A DNA stretch of 64,000 nt, taken from the NCBI GenBank assembly GCA_033854175.1, contig JAWOKN010000018.1, positions 68,341-132,340 on the forward strand. Reading direction: 5' to 3'. The notes beneath the pieces were generated by a model. It did no database searches. It had not been told where the DNA came from and saw only the letters and a list, made by a program, of their open reading frames with translations. A program made the position numbers and the translations under genes. This document shows, in pieces, positions 34,176-42,960 of this stretch. This stretch comes from DATKPE01 sp033854175 (GTDB lineage Bacteria > Bacteroidota > Ignavibacteria > UBA10030 > SZUA-254). Positions within the stretch are counted from its first letter, which is position 1. The number at the start of each line of letters is the position of its first letter.

Positions 34176-34979
34176 CTAGAGCAGGTACCCGAGCAACACG
34201 CCAAACAATAATGATTGCGCCAGAAGCAAGAATCCGAGCCTTCTGAAGTTTACCCTTGAGTTCAGTCTCGCAATTCCTCCGATGACATGAATTGTCATAG
34301 GCAAAAAAGCCATTATTCCCGCGCCGTGCACGTACGATTTTGACGAAAAGATCGGAATGAGGATGAGCGGGAGGCCATACACAGGCAGGACCCAACGGCC
34401 ACAGTGCATCCTCTCTGCAAAGCTGAGGTCATCGCTCTTCATCCGGAGCGTCTCAATTTTCATATGCACGTAGAATATGTTCCCCGCAAGAAACAGTACT
34501 ATCAGGAGCCATACAATGAAACCAGTCCGGTCGACCTCCCCGCGCAGGACATAGTACAATCCCGGGCTGGTCAGGGAGATGCCGATAACCGCGGTCAGAT
34601 CACGCCAGACACTCGTCGGTGTCTTCAGAGTACGATAGATACTCAGAACGAATACGCCGGCACCAACTGCCCCGAATGCTAAGAGATAACGATACCCCAT
34701 CACCAGAAGATAAATGAAAATCATGACCGATATCGCCAGGTATATCGACGTCCAGATCCGGAGCCGGCTGGTCGTTTCCGGGTTCATGCGATCCTCATGG
34801 AGCCCCCGCAGCATGCTGCTGAGCGGATCATACGCAAGATATGCCGCAAGTGTCGCCGCGGTCAATAGAGCCGCCGGCCAGGTGAATTCACGGAGTGCAA
34901 TGCCGGTCGCAAGTACCGGGGTGATAAAAAGTGCCCACCCGCCATGTTCACGGGGCAAAACCGGACGAGGGATTTTCAT
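34176..34979 (-). CDS. YwiC-like integral membrane protein
   Basis: The 267-residue protein has about eight hydrophobic helices and the family opening PRPVLPREHGGWALFITP, which is the signature of the YwiC-like family; the first part resembles a prenyltransferase-like fold but lacks the Asp-rich motifs. In Bacillus the namesake lies beside nitrate respiration genes, but no activity is known. Here it follows the hemerythrin gene on the same strand with a gap of about 120 bases and may be co-expressed with it. Confidence 0.85.
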   Translation of the reverse strand: MKIPRPVLPREHGGWALFITPVLATGIALREFTWPAALLTAATLAAYLAYDPLSSMLRGLHEDRMNPETTSRLRIWTSIYLAISVMIFIYLLVMGYRYLLAFGAVGAGVFVLSIYRTLKTPTSVWRDLTAVIGISLTSPGLYYVLRGEVDRTGFIVWLLIVLFLAGNIFYVHMKIETLRMKSDDLSFAERMHCGRWVLPVYGLPLILIPIFSSKSYVHGAGIMAFLPMTIHVIGGIARLNSRVNFRRLGFLLLAQSLLFGVLLGYLL

Positions 34980-35102
34980 TATCCTTGTCCATGAAAAGTC
35001 ATAGATGAGGCTGCGCTTTCATGCAGAGAGTCTTTTCCCTTCAGGATTGGTCCGCATACTACCCGGTAACGATCGGCCAAAGTTGCCCCGGCCTGAGGGC
35101 AA

Positions 35103-35600
35103 TCAGACGGTTTCCCGTTTTGCAGGATGATCTGTGCAGCACCCGGCAAAACGCGCATCGGGCAGATCCTGCATCGCGGCAAACACTGATGCCCGCTCCG
35201 TATCATTCACTGAGTGATCAATTGCGGGGTAGAGGATTGATTCTTCCTTCTGGTTATGAACCGAGAGTGCGCCCAGCAGTAATTTTTCCTCCTCATCACT
35301 CTCGGGATTTTGGATCCTCACCTTCTCATGCAGAGCCTCGAGATATCTTCCGATAAGTCGGTGTTCGAGTCTCATGACATGCGTCGGTCCGCCTTCGGTG
35401 AATCCGGTTTTCTGTTCAAACAGGGGGAAAAGTATTTCCTCCTCCCAAACAATATGCCGCCGGAGACCGGTTCTGAACTCTTTAAAATATTCCTTTGCTT
35501 TGGGATAGTCAATGCGCTTGAAGGCCTGGAATTCCTTCAGAAATTCATCAAGACGATCATGGTCGATCTCAAAGGTGCTCGTGATGGTTTTTTGTTTCAT
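35103..35600 (-). CDS. Hemerythrin-like HHE-domain protein
   Basis: The 165-residue protein shows the diiron hemerythrin pattern: an early His-Asp (FEIDHDRLDEFL), the HIVWEEEILFPLFE motif, MRLEHRLIGRYLEAL, and HNQKEESILYPAIDH. Such proteins bind oxygen or nitric oxide or act in iron-sulfur repair. The last 30 residues (RFAGCCTDHP) hold a Cys pair, which is unusual. The ATG at 35600 has an AAGGAG ribosome site. A strong promoter with a palindrome directly after its -10 box controls it. Confidence 0.88.
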   Translation of the reverse strand: MKQKTITSTFEIDHDRLDEFLKEFQAFKRIDYPKAKEYFKEFRTGLRRHIVWEEEILFPLFEQKTGFTEGGPTHVMRLEHRLIGRYLEALHEKVRIQNPESDEEEKLLLGALSVHNQKEESILYPAIDHSVNDTERASVFAAMQDLPDARFAGCCTDHPAKRETV

Positions 35601-35700
35601 TGAGTGCTTCTCCTTGTGATTGTTCCTTGTTTGTGCGGCATTGTCCCGAACCTGCCTGTTGGGGTTACCCCCTTCGTCTGCGCGGGAATACATGTATATA

Positions 35701-35724
35701 AGGATAATTGGACCTTATTATCCT
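35701..35724. promoter_or_regulatory. Palindromic operator at the hemerythrin promoter
   Basis: AGGATAAT (35701-35708) and ATTATCCT (35717-35724) form a perfect 8-bp inverted repeat with an eight-base spacer. It abuts the -10 box, so it would cover the transcription start. Spacing and AT-rich arms resemble sites of Rrf2-type (NsrR/IscR) repressors, but the regulator is not coded nearby. Confidence 0.7.
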
Positions 35725-35753
35725 AATATATAACATCTCCACTTCCTTGTCAA
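35725..35753 (-). promoter_or_regulatory. Promoter of the hemerythrin gene
   Basis: On the minus strand TTGACA (35748-35753) and TATATT (35725-35730) are 17 bases apart, a near-consensus sigma70 promoter. Confidence 0.85.
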
Positions 35754-36291
35754 GTCCTACCCCCGCCCGATGCGCGACAATGGTCTCAAGATACCCGGCG
35801 TTTCGGCCGGATTTGTCCGACCTTCAGTCAGATGTCCTCCCCCTGTTCCAACTCCAGAAAAAAGCGCCCGCAGCCAAGTTTCGTACAGTGTGGGAGGGCC
35901 ACTCTACGAGTGGGATCTCAGCCGCGGGTACCAACCAACGGGCATTCAGGCACTCTCCCGGTCTGCACGTGTCATTCCACCAGGAACATCAAATGCATGA
36001 CCAACCGTATGCAATGATTGTTCTGGAGATGAAGAGGCGCTGCACTGTGTGGTATGGATGTCACAATCACCCGGCCTTCCACCCCGGGGATTCATCGGTA
36101 AGTCATATATATAAAACGGTTATTACCCGATAAAAACGATCATTTTATGGGGTATTTTAATAACTACCCTGTCAAGAGTGGTCCTGTAACTCCCTCCCCT
36201 GCCGCCATCGGCTGGGTTACGCGGTCTGCCAGTCGGATTGAAAGCGGGGTTTCCAACCGAACGGCATGCTTTATTGATGACAAGAAAAAAC
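35754..36291. other. Gene-free stretch before the response regulator
   Basis: Several short frames exist on both strands, but none shows family features, ribosome sites or consistent codon use. Composition shifts from GC-rich to AT-rich near 36110. Nothing else supported is seen. Confidence 0.5.
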
Positions 36292-36320
36292 TTGAAATTC
36301 TCTGCCATCCTGGCTATATT
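36292..36320 (+). promoter_or_regulatory. Promoter of the NarL-type response regulator
   Basis: TTGAAA (36292-36297) and TATATT (36315-36320) are separated by 17 bases, giving a leader of about 110 bases before the ATG at 36435. Confidence 0.6.
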
Positions 36321-36434
36321 TTAGAAGGATTATTTCCAGTATCCGTGCCGAGAGATCCAGATTCCCTCAGGCACCTACCCCGATGAAAATGTCCGAATTC
36401 CACGGACGGCGGCTGGCTGGAAAGTTTTGTTGAT

Positions 36435-37115
36435 ATGGACAAAATTAAAATCCTCATAGCGGATTCCGAGGAGATTATCCGGATTGGTCTGCGGACGCTC
36501 CTTCGGGAAACTCACGATCTCATCGTGATCGGGGAGAGCGCCGATACGGACACGGCCATCCAGTCGGCCACAAAACTCCTCCCCAATATACTCATCCTCG
36601 ATCTTAATCCTCCCAAAATGGACGCGCTCAGGATCATTGAGCAGTTGAAACGGGATCAACCGGCCATAAAAATACTCATGTATTCGAATGATAAAAGCGA
36701 AGAGACATTTTTCAAGGTTTTTCATGCAGGCGCAGAGGGGTACCTGTTTAAGGATTCTCCGGCAAGATATATTCTTGATGCGATCCATTCGCTACATGAC
36801 GGAAATCTGTTCTTCGGACCGCGGATATCGGAAATCATGCTTCAACGGTTTCTTACTCAACCTCCTGACACCGTTTCCCTTGAATCGCCCCAGGGGGACA
36901 ATCTCACCAAGCGGGAGGTTGAGGTCCTTACCCTTATCGCACTGGGAATGACAAATCAGGAAATCGCCGAAAAACTCTTCATAAGCGCCCTGACAGTACA
37001 CACCCACCGGACGAACCTCATGAAAAAACTGAACGTTCATGGCACAGCCCAGCTCGTTCACTACGCAATCGAACATGGCCTGATGTCGAAATCCACCGAA
37101 CAGATCGACTCGTGA
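36435..37115 (+). CDS. NarL/LuxR-family response regulator
   Basis: The 226-residue protein has an N-terminal receiver domain (acidic pocket in LIADSEEIIRIGL, phospho-acceptor Asp in NILILDLNPPKMDAL, Ser in LMYSNDKS, Lys in GYLFKDSP) and a C-terminal LuxR-type helix-turn-helix (LTKREVEVLTLIALGMTNQE, IAEKLFISALTVHTHRTNLM). The usual Pro-Gly-Met-Asp-Gly loop after the phospho-acceptor is altered to Pro-Lys-Met-Asp-Ala. No histidine kinase lies beside it, so it is an orphan here. The partner may be the adjacent membrane protein or the large sensor elsewhere in the window, but nothing proves that. Confidence 0.92.
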   Translation: MDKIKILIADSEEIIRIGLRTLLRETHDLIVIGESADTDTAIQSATKLLPNILILDLNPPKMDALRIIEQLKRDQPAIKILMYSNDKSEETFFKVFHAGAEGYLFKDSPARYILDAIHSLHDGNLFFGPRISEIMLQRFLTQPPDTVSLESPQGDNLTKREVEVLTLIALGMTNQEIAEKLFISALTVHTHRTNLMKKLNVHGTAQLVHYAIEHGLMSKSTEQIDS

Positions 37116-37295
37116 TCGTGCCGACTCCCTCCCCGCTCTACCCCCTTAAGTGTAGATCTACCCTGTTCGGTCCAATTTCACCAAATACGCACAATCTTCT
37201 ATAGCTTATTGCACGATCCCCATCGTACATTAGTACTGGACACGGACAGACCGATGATTCGTGGTGGTCATTATCATGTGTATCAAGGGATCGTT

Positions 37296-37856
37296 ATGAA
37301 AATGCCGCTTCTGAGCTACGCGAACAATAACCCGACATGGAATGGTCGAAAAATGGCTTTGCTGATTCTTTGCAGCCTGATCAGTGCGGGGTTATTCCTT
37401 CTTGATTTTGTTTCCGGACCGGTCATTCATGTCCATTTCTTTTATCTCCTTCTTGTCATGTTCGTCGCGTGGCTGATCGGACCCAAGAGTGCCTATACAT
37501 TCGCCGTTGTACTTCCACTCACACGGATCGCTTCCCATTATCTTTGGGCAACGCCGTGGTCCCTTACGGAAACATCCGTGAACATTCTCATCCAGATCAT
37601 CGTACTCTCTGTTGCCGCGTATCTCATCCTCCGGATAAAAACGCTGGTCGGAGAGATCAAAACATTGAAAGGCAATCTGTCGGTCTGCTCGTATTGTACA
37701 AAAATCTATAACGAACACAGAGAATGGGAGGAACTCGAATCATATATATCGCGACAGGCAGAGGTGAGATTCAGTCATGGTATCTGCCCCGAATGCAGGG
37801 ATAAACAATTCGGACCTATGCTGGACCGGCGTAACATCCTGACGAGTAGCTCATGA
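37296..37856 (+). CDS. Four-helix membrane protein with C-terminal double-Cys motif
   Basis: The ATG at 37296 (AAGGGA upstream) gives 186 residues. About four membrane helices fill residues 18-110 (ALLILCSLISAGLFLLDF, FFYLLLVMFVAWLIG, ILIQIIVLSVAAYLIL). After a short helix a soluble tail holds CSYCTKIY, then WEELESYISR, then FSHGICPEC. This CxxC...HGICPEC module is a recurrent C-terminal piece of PAS, GAF and response-regulator proteins, probably a metal-binding or redox switch; here it sits on a membrane-sensor scaffold lacking a kinase. It follows the NarL-type regulator on the same strand by 180 bases. The perfect palindrome GTAGATCTAC lies between them. Confidence 0.75.
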   Translation: MKMPLLSYANNNPTWNGRKMALLILCSLISAGLFLLDFVSGPVIHVHFFYLLLVMFVAWLIGPKSAYTFAVVLPLTRIASHYLWATPWSLTETSVNILIQIIVLSVAAYLILRIKTLVGEIKTLKGNLSVCSYCTKIYNEHREWEELESYISRQAEVRFSHGICPECRDKQFGPMLDRRNILTSSS

Positions 37857-38030
37857 TCCCTCAGATCAATATCCGCAGAGTGCGTCTTCGTCATCAAGGG
37901 ATTCTGGGAACGGATCCAGGTGTGGATACTCCGAGCGTCAGTCCGTTTGCTCCTGCAACTCCCGGGAGCATTGTGTAAGATGGTGGATTAGAGAATACAA
38001 CCATGCACAGGCTACTGACAATCGGAAAAC

Positions 38031-38061
38031 AAGGGGCGCCACAGGAAGTGACGCCCCCTTT
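38031..38061 (+). terminator. Weak intrinsic terminator after the membrane protein gene
   Basis: GGGGCG pairs with CGCCCC and, past one mismatch, CAC with GTG around an AGGAA loop, followed by CTTTGTCT. It is about 175 bases after the stop of the four-helix membrane protein. Confidence 0.4.
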
Positions 38062-38221
38062 GTCTACTATGGTCACTTGCACGAATATGGTCAGGAAAAC
38101 ACCGGCAGACGGGCGCTTTCATGCCGTCATCCGGCGGGGTACTCCGGATTTAAAAGTCGACCTTACTGATCCGATCAGTTTCGGCGTACGTAAGGAAAAG
38201 AAATTTTAAGGACAAACCGTC

Positions 38222-38455
38222 ATGAAACATTTTCTCTCATCTGCTCCCCGCTCAACAGCCGGGAACAGCCCCTACCGGCACCAGTTGTGGAACCTGAGAA
38301 CTGAATTATCCCAGTTGATCTGTTGGATGGAGTATGACCATAGTCTCCATGCCGACAAAAGAATACTCGCGTCATTAAAGGATCAGCTGAGGGATGTGAA
38401 AAAACGTATCGGCAATCATCAGCTCCCGACAACCAGGAAATTCCACAGTAATTGA
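38222..38455 (+). CDS. Possible small hypothetical protein
   Basis: A 77-codon frame starts at an ATG with AAGGA eight bases upstream and codes a basic, helical product (LWNLRTELSQLICWMEYDHS, ILASLKDQLRDVKKRIGN). No known family is recognised. It stands alone between a terminator-like hairpin and a GC-rich inverted repeat. The ribosome site and heptad-like helix favour a real gene, but the evidence is thin. Confidence 0.35.
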   Translation: MKHFLSSAPRSTAGNSPYRHQLWNLRTELSQLICWMEYDHSLHADKRILASLKDQLRDVKKRIGNHQLPTTRKFHSN

Positions 38456-38463
38456 GGATCCCC

Positions 38464-38498
38464 CTCAACACCCCCCCTCCACGGGGGGGGAGGGTGAG
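38464..38498. repeat. GC-rich imperfect inverted repeat
   Basis: A C7 run and a G8 run face each other across TCCAC, with CTCA and TGAG closing the outer ends. There is no T-run on either side. It has the look of a short intergenic palindromic element rather than a terminator. Confidence 0.45.
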
Positions 38499-38653
38499 TT
38501 GCACATATGCCCCCTTTCCACGAGAATCCCGTCCCACCACCCATGAACCCCTCTCCATTCATGACAAGCCGGTTCCCGATATGAGGGGATTTCCCCATGA
38601 GGGAAAATGGCGTCAATGAAAAAGAAGCAACCGCTGCAAAGGTGCGTCGGGTT

Positions 38654-39202
38654 TTATAGACCGGCGATTTTTTTGATGGTGTTCCAATTGCGGGTCGTGA
38701 TACCAGCGCCAAAATGTTCTTCCAAAAATGCCATTGCATCCAAGGTATGATATGTCTCCAGGGTCACGGAAAAGAGTGCCCGGCCACTCCCCTTGAGGAT
38801 CCGGAAATCACCCTTTGGAGAACGGTAAGGTAATTTGAGCGAACTGGTGATCGTGTCGCGAAGAAATGTGACAAAGAATCGGGTGGATGGGCCGGACGTG
38901 ATTCCCCTGAAGGGATCTTTCGCCACCATGGCCCGCAGTTCAAGCAGATCCATGACCATGATCGTGCTTTCGAAGCCAAATTTCTTCTGAAATGCCCGTT
39001 CAATCCTCGCCGTGAGATCGCTTTCCCGTGCTTTTGCGGATTCAAACACGACGTTCCCGCTGTTGAGCAGCGTTTTGACATTTTCACATCCCAGGGTTCC
39101 GAACAGGTGCTGAAGATCTGCCATGGGGACGATCTTGTTGCCGCCGACATTGATGCCCCGGAAAAAAGCGACATAGCGATTGTTCTTTACTGCAGATTCC
39201 AT
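38654..39202 (-). CDS. DUF1697 family protein
   Basis: The 182-residue protein opens with RYVAFFRGINVGGNKIVPMA and continues with NVKTLLNSGNVVFES, both signature stretches of the DUF1697 family, a widespread small cytoplasmic family without an assigned activity. Length is normal for the family. It lies 38 bases after the MoeB-rhodanese gene on the same strand and may be read through from that cluster, but the family occurs in many contexts, so a link is not implied. Confidence 0.88.
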   Translation of the reverse strand: MESAVKNNRYVAFFRGINVGGNKIVPMADLQHLFGTLGCENVKTLLNSGNVVFESAKARESDLTARIERAFQKKFGFESTIMVMDLLELRAMVAKDPFRGITSGPSTRFFVTFLRDTITSSLKLPYRSPKGDFRILKGSGRALFSVTLETYHTLDAMAFLEEHFGAGITTRNWNTIKKIAGL

Positions 39203-39240
39203 AGGGTACGCCGGATTTCCCCGGTCACCGCCTCGTTCAC

Positions 39241-40410
39241 TCAGTACCTCGGCATGGATTGATCAATCCGCTCGGCCCATGCATCGATCCCGCCGGCGAG
39301 GTTTTTGAGTTTTTTAAATCCCATCTGCCTGAGGAGCTCGATTGCCTGGGCGCTCCTGTTCCCCGATTTACAATACACGATGATTTCTTTCGATGAATCC
39401 AGCTCGTTCAGCCTGTTCGGCAATTCATTACGGGGAATAAGATGACCTCCCAGATGACAAATCGAGTATTCCTGCGGTTCGCGGACATCGAGCAGGAAAA
39501 TATCCTCCCCCCGGTCGATCCGTGATTTTAATTCCTCCACGGTTATTTCTGTCCCGGCAGAGCCATCACTCTGCCTGACCATACCGCAAAAGTCCTCGTA
39601 ATCGATCAGCGTGCGAATCGTCGGATGACGACCGCAGACCGGACAATCCGGATTCTTTCTCAGCGTCAGCTCCCTGAACCTCATGTTCAGGGCGTCAAAC
39701 AGCAGAAGTTTTCCCAAAAGCACTTCCCCCGCTCCGATAATCAGCTTGATTGTTTCAAGCGCCTGAAGAGAGCCAATGATGCCGGGTAAAACACCCAAGA
39801 CACCCCCCTCGGCGCAACTGGGAACCAATCCGGGTGGAGGCGGGACAGGATATAAGCACCTGTAACAAGGTCCTCCCTCCTTCGGGTGAAAAATGCTCAC
39901 CTGGCCGTCAAACCGGAAGACACTCCCATAAACATTCGGTTTACCGAGCAGGACACATGCATCGTTGATAAGATAGCGCGTCGGAAAATTATCCGTGCCA
40001 TCAAGTATGATGTCAAATCCGGAAAGTATCTCGAATGCATTTTCAGAGGTCAGGTGCGTTTCGAACGCCTGCACCCGGATCTGCGGGTTGAGGTTTCCGA
40101 GGGTTTCCTTTGCGGATTCAGCCTTTGGCCGGCCGATGTCCTGTGTTGCGTGGAGCAGCTGCCGTTGTAAATTCGTCAGATCGACCCGATCGAAGTCCAC
40201 GATGCCAATCCTCCCCACACCTGCAGCCGCCAGATACATTGCTGCAGGAGAACCCAATCCACCCGCGCCTACCACGAGCACCGATGAGGCTTTAAGAGAT
40301 TCCTGCCCCGCCATCCCGACCTCGGGTATGAGGAGATGACGGCTGTAGCGCAGGATCTCATCCCTTGTCAACTGGATCTCCAAACCTGCAGCGGGTATCT
40401 CATGTTTCAT
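39241..40410 (-). CDS. moeB: MoeB/ThiF-type adenylyltransferase with C-terminal rhodanese domain
   Basis: The product of 389 residues has an E1-like N-domain with the ATP loop VLVVGAGGLGSPAAMYLAAA, the Arg/Gln set in DLTNLQRQLLH, the catalytic Cys region LVPSCAEGGVLGVLPG, and two CxxC zinc pairs (CYRC and CPVC). Residues about 285-385 form a rhodanese domain with active-site Cys in IVYCKSGNRSAQ. Such proteins adenylate the C-terminal Gly-Gly of MoaD/ThiS-type carriers and load sulfur. The ATG at 40410 is preferred; a GTG nine bases upstream is possible. It begins 24 bases after a gene coding exactly such a carrier. Confidence 0.94.
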   Translation of the reverse strand: MKHEIPAAGLEIQLTRDEILRYSRHLLIPEVGMAGQESLKASSVLVVGAGGLGSPAAMYLAAAGVGRIGIVDFDRVDLTNLQRQLLHATQDIGRPKAESAKETLGNLNPQIRVQAFETHLTSENAFEILSGFDIILDGTDNFPTRYLINDACVLLGKPNVYGSVFRFDGQVSIFHPKEGGPCYRCLYPVPPPPGLVPSCAEGGVLGVLPGIIGSLQALETIKLIIGAGEVLLGKLLLFDALNMRFRELTLRKNPDCPVCGRHPTIRTLIDYEDFCGMVRQSDGSAGTEITVEELKSRIDRGEDIFLLDVREPQEYSICHLGGHLIPRNELPNRLNELDSSKEIIVYCKSGNRSAQAIELLRQMGFKKLKNLAGGIDAWAERIDQSMPRY

Positions 40411-40434
40411 GAATTTCACCCATCGAGCGGCTGA

Positions 40435-40731
40435 TCATCCGCCAGCGATCGCTCCAATGACCAAAAATGGCTCCTTCCCTGACGCAACGGCCTCGGGGAG
40501 TACATTGTCCGGTGACTCAAGCGACAGGTCCTCACCGCAGGCAAAGTAACGAAGAAATGGACGCCGTTCGCGCGTCGCGTGATCCCTGATGGTTCCCGCC
40601 AACATCGGATATGCAGCCTCAAGTGCGTCCAGAACAGCACGTTGCGTGACCGGACCTTTGATCTCAAGTGAAACTTCGGAACCTACACGGGCCAGTGTCC
40701 GCAGATGGTACGGAAGCACGACACGGATCAT
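40435..40731 (-). CDS. Ubiquitin-like MoaD/ThiS-family sulfur carrier
   Basis: The 98-residue protein (start at 40731) has the beta-grasp pattern (MIRVVLPYHLRTLARVG, VTQRAVLDALEAAYPML) and ends exactly in a Gly-Gly (FLVIGAIAGG), the hallmark of activated ubiquitin-like carriers. Compared with standard MoaD it has an extra mid-segment (HATRERRPFLRYFACGEDLS). It overlaps the Asp-box protein gene by four bases and is followed by its presumed activating enzyme. Whether it serves molybdopterin synthesis, another sulfur transfer or protein tagging is not known; no moaE or other cofactor genes are nearby. Confidence 0.9.
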   Translation of the reverse strand: MIRVVLPYHLRTLARVGSEVSLEIKGPVTQRAVLDALEAAYPMLAGTIRDHATRERRPFLRYFACGEDLSLESPDNVLPEAVASGKEPFLVIGAIAGG

Positions 40732-41915
40732 TTGATCACCTGAACCTCGACAGACAGGACTGCGGGCAGATCCCTGACAATGGGCGCCCACGTATCACCG
40801 GCGTCCGCGGAGGCATATACCTGTCCGCCCGTTGTACCAAAGTAGATGCCGCATTTATCCAGCGAGTCTACTGCCATGGCATCCCGCAGGATGTTGACAT
40901 AACAGTTCTGCTGCGGCAGGCCTTTTGTGAGGGGTTCCCAATCGTTGCCGCCGGTGCGGCTGCGGTAGACGCGCAATTTTCCGTCCGGAGGAAAATGCTC
41001 TGAATCGCTTTTGATCGGAACCACATAGATTGTTTTGGGTTCATGGGCGTGGACGTCTATGACAAATCCAAAATCCGTGGGCAGGTTCCCGCTTACCTCA
41101 TGCCACAGATCCCCGCCGTTGTCGCTCCGCAAAACATCCCAGTGCTTCTGCATATATAAGACATCCGGATTGGATGGATGCGCGGCTATACGGTGGACGC
41201 AATGACCCACCTCGGCTTCGGGATCCGGAATGTAATTTGATCTAAGACCTCGGTTGATCGGCCGCCACGATGCCCCTGCATCGTCGGATCTGAATGCCCC
41301 CGCTGCGGAGATCGCAACGTACAAGCGGTTCTTGTCTTTCGGTGCCAGGACAATCGTGTGCAATCCCATCCCGCCGGCGCCGGGGGTCCATTTTGGTCCG
41401 GTCCCGTGGCCGCGTAACCCTGCAAGTTCGTGCCACGTCTGTCCCCCATCTGTTGTCCGGAAGAGGGCCGCATCCTCAACCCCGGCGTAGACCAGATCAG
41501 GATCTGTCAGCGATGGTTCGAGATGCCATACCCGCTTAAATTCCCAGGGATGCTGTGTCCCATCGTACCATTGATGCGTTGTGAGGGGTTTGCCGGTAGT
41601 TGGTGAGACGTCATAAACGAATTTATTGCTCTCGGCTTTCGGCATTCCGTCCGGGGTCGTCGTCGGCTCACCAGGACGAAGACCGGGCTGTTCCCAGGTC
41701 TTTCCGCCATCACGCGAGCGTTGAATAATCTGACCGAACCACCCGCTTGTCTGCGATGCATACAACCGGTCAGGATCAACCGGGGATCCTTTCATGTGAT
41801 AAATCTCCCATCCCGCGAAGTGCGGGCCGTCCACACTCCACTTTTCGCGCCTGCCATCCGAGGTGAGAATGAATGCCCCCTTGTGCGTCCCGACAAGAAC
41901 TCGTACCCGACTCAT
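40728..41915 (-). CDS. Cytoplasmic Asp-box (BNR/sialidase-like) beta-propeller protein
   Basis: The 395-residue protein has at least six Asp boxes spread along its length (SRDGGKTWE, TTDGGQTWH, SDDAGASWR, SDNGGDLWH, SRTGGNDWE, SADAGDTWA), predicting a six- or seven-bladed propeller. There is no signal peptide, so unlike secreted sialidases it should act in the cytoplasm; the catalytic Arg triad and Tyr of sialidases cannot be assigned. It has an excellent ribosome site (GGAAGGAGAT). It is translationally coupled to the ubiquitin-like carrier, which suggests a shared function, perhaps as substrate, scaffold or conjugation partner. Confidence 0.88.
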   Translation of the reverse strand: MSRVRVLVGTHKGAFILTSDGRREKWSVDGPHFAGWEIYHMKGSPVDPDRLYASQTSGWFGQIIQRSRDGGKTWEQPGLRPGEPTTTPDGMPKAESNKFVYDVSPTTGKPLTTHQWYDGTQHPWEFKRVWHLEPSLTDPDLVYAGVEDAALFRTTDGGQTWHELAGLRGHGTGPKWTPGAGGMGLHTIVLAPKDKNRLYVAISAAGAFRSDDAGASWRPINRGLRSNYIPDPEAEVGHCVHRIAAHPSNPDVLYMQKHWDVLRSDNGGDLWHEVSGNLPTDFGFVIDVHAHEPKTIYVVPIKSDSEHFPPDGKLRVYRSRTGGNDWEPLTKGLPQQNCYVNILRDAMAVDSLDKCGIYFGTTGGQVYASADAGDTWAPIVRDLPAVLSVEVQVIK

Positions 41916-42756
41916 ACAATATCTCCTTCCTGTGATTGTAGCGGTACGTAAAATGATGTGATCTGATTCTTTAAGATTATAAATTCTGACGAAAAATCCA
42001 ACTCTCGGGACCCATCCCGGGTAAGAATTATCGCCGCCCCATGGATAACAGTCTGATCTCCGACCAGGAAGATGGTTAGTTTGACCGCGTCCGGATGATC
42101 AGATGCGGAGCGTTGCCGGCCCATTTTATCCCATCTGCTATCCTTTCGCCACTACCACCTTTATGACGGTATCGAGCCCCGCTGCCATGCACCGCCCCCG
42201 GTGATGATCCTGCCAGTTCCCACAAATCGCTCATCCTCCCCAGCGTCAAATTGAGGGAAATGAGCTTGCGATCGTGCGATATTGCCTTTCTTCGTCGCGG
42301 CGAAAGACCGTTCAGATGCCGACCATGCACGTGAATTCCTGCTGTATATATAGACGTCCGCCGGGTCAATGTGCTTAAGTAAGGGTCTGGTGTCTTGCCA
42401 TCTGTTTCACCCTATCCGGCATTTTACCTTCCGGGAGGATGACACCCGATATCATCGCCTCAGGGAGGATCAGGTCACGCCCCGGTTGCATCGATTCGTG
42501 TCGTGAAGATATCATACGACGCCATAAATCTCTGATATCCTCCGCGAACGGGTATTTTCAACCGTTCTCGGTAAAGAATATTTTATTTCGGTTGATAAAT
42601 TCTGGAGACTATCACAACATCTTACAATTTTTTGACAGATATGGTTATTATGGTTGATGAGCTTTCGGGTGAACGGGCACGTTAACAGACCCGGGATACG
42701 AGTGTTCACATCCTGCCTCATGGCCAGTAAACTGGGTTTTTATGGTCATTTAACGT

Positions 42757-42790
42757 AATTTTTTTGAACCCTCAGGGGTTAAAAAAAATT
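42757..42790. repeat. Symmetric inverted repeat with T-run and A-run arms
   Basis: AACCC and GGGTT face each other across a short loop, extended by seven T:A pairs beyond one mismatch. The T-run precedes the stem on both strands, so it is not a standard terminator in either direction. Confidence 0.5.
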
Positions 42791-42830
42791 CTCCGACCGA
42801 GAGGAAAATTTGCATTTGATAAAATTTTTG

Positions 42831-42848
42831 TTTAGATTTAGTCTAAAT
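42831..42848. promoter_or_regulatory. Operator-like palindrome TTTAG...CTAAA
   Basis: ATTTAG-t-CTAAAT (42836-42848) is a perfect palindrome, overlapped by TTTAGA-tttag-TCTAAA (42831-42847). It resembles metal-responsive DtxR/MntR-type boxes in style. It lies 330 bases before the cupredoxin gene, so the regulated promoter is unclear. Confidence 0.45.
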
Positions 42849-42960
42849 TAAAAATGAATACACCCAATTAGGCAGACCATCACGAACCGGAAAAAACCTC
42901 GTTTTTGCACAGGAGGATATGTCCCTGCTTCAAGCGGCGCCGGGAAACCTGATTGCGGTT

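Noticed and set aside
35708..36133. Plus-strand frame of 141 codons between hemerythrin and response regulator
   Set aside because: It starts inside the hemerythrin promoter, has no ribosome site and low-complexity composition unlike neighbouring genes.
42439..42657. Plus-strand frame of 72 codons in the long gap
   Set aside because: No ribosome site, no family features and composition like the surrounding non-coding DNA.
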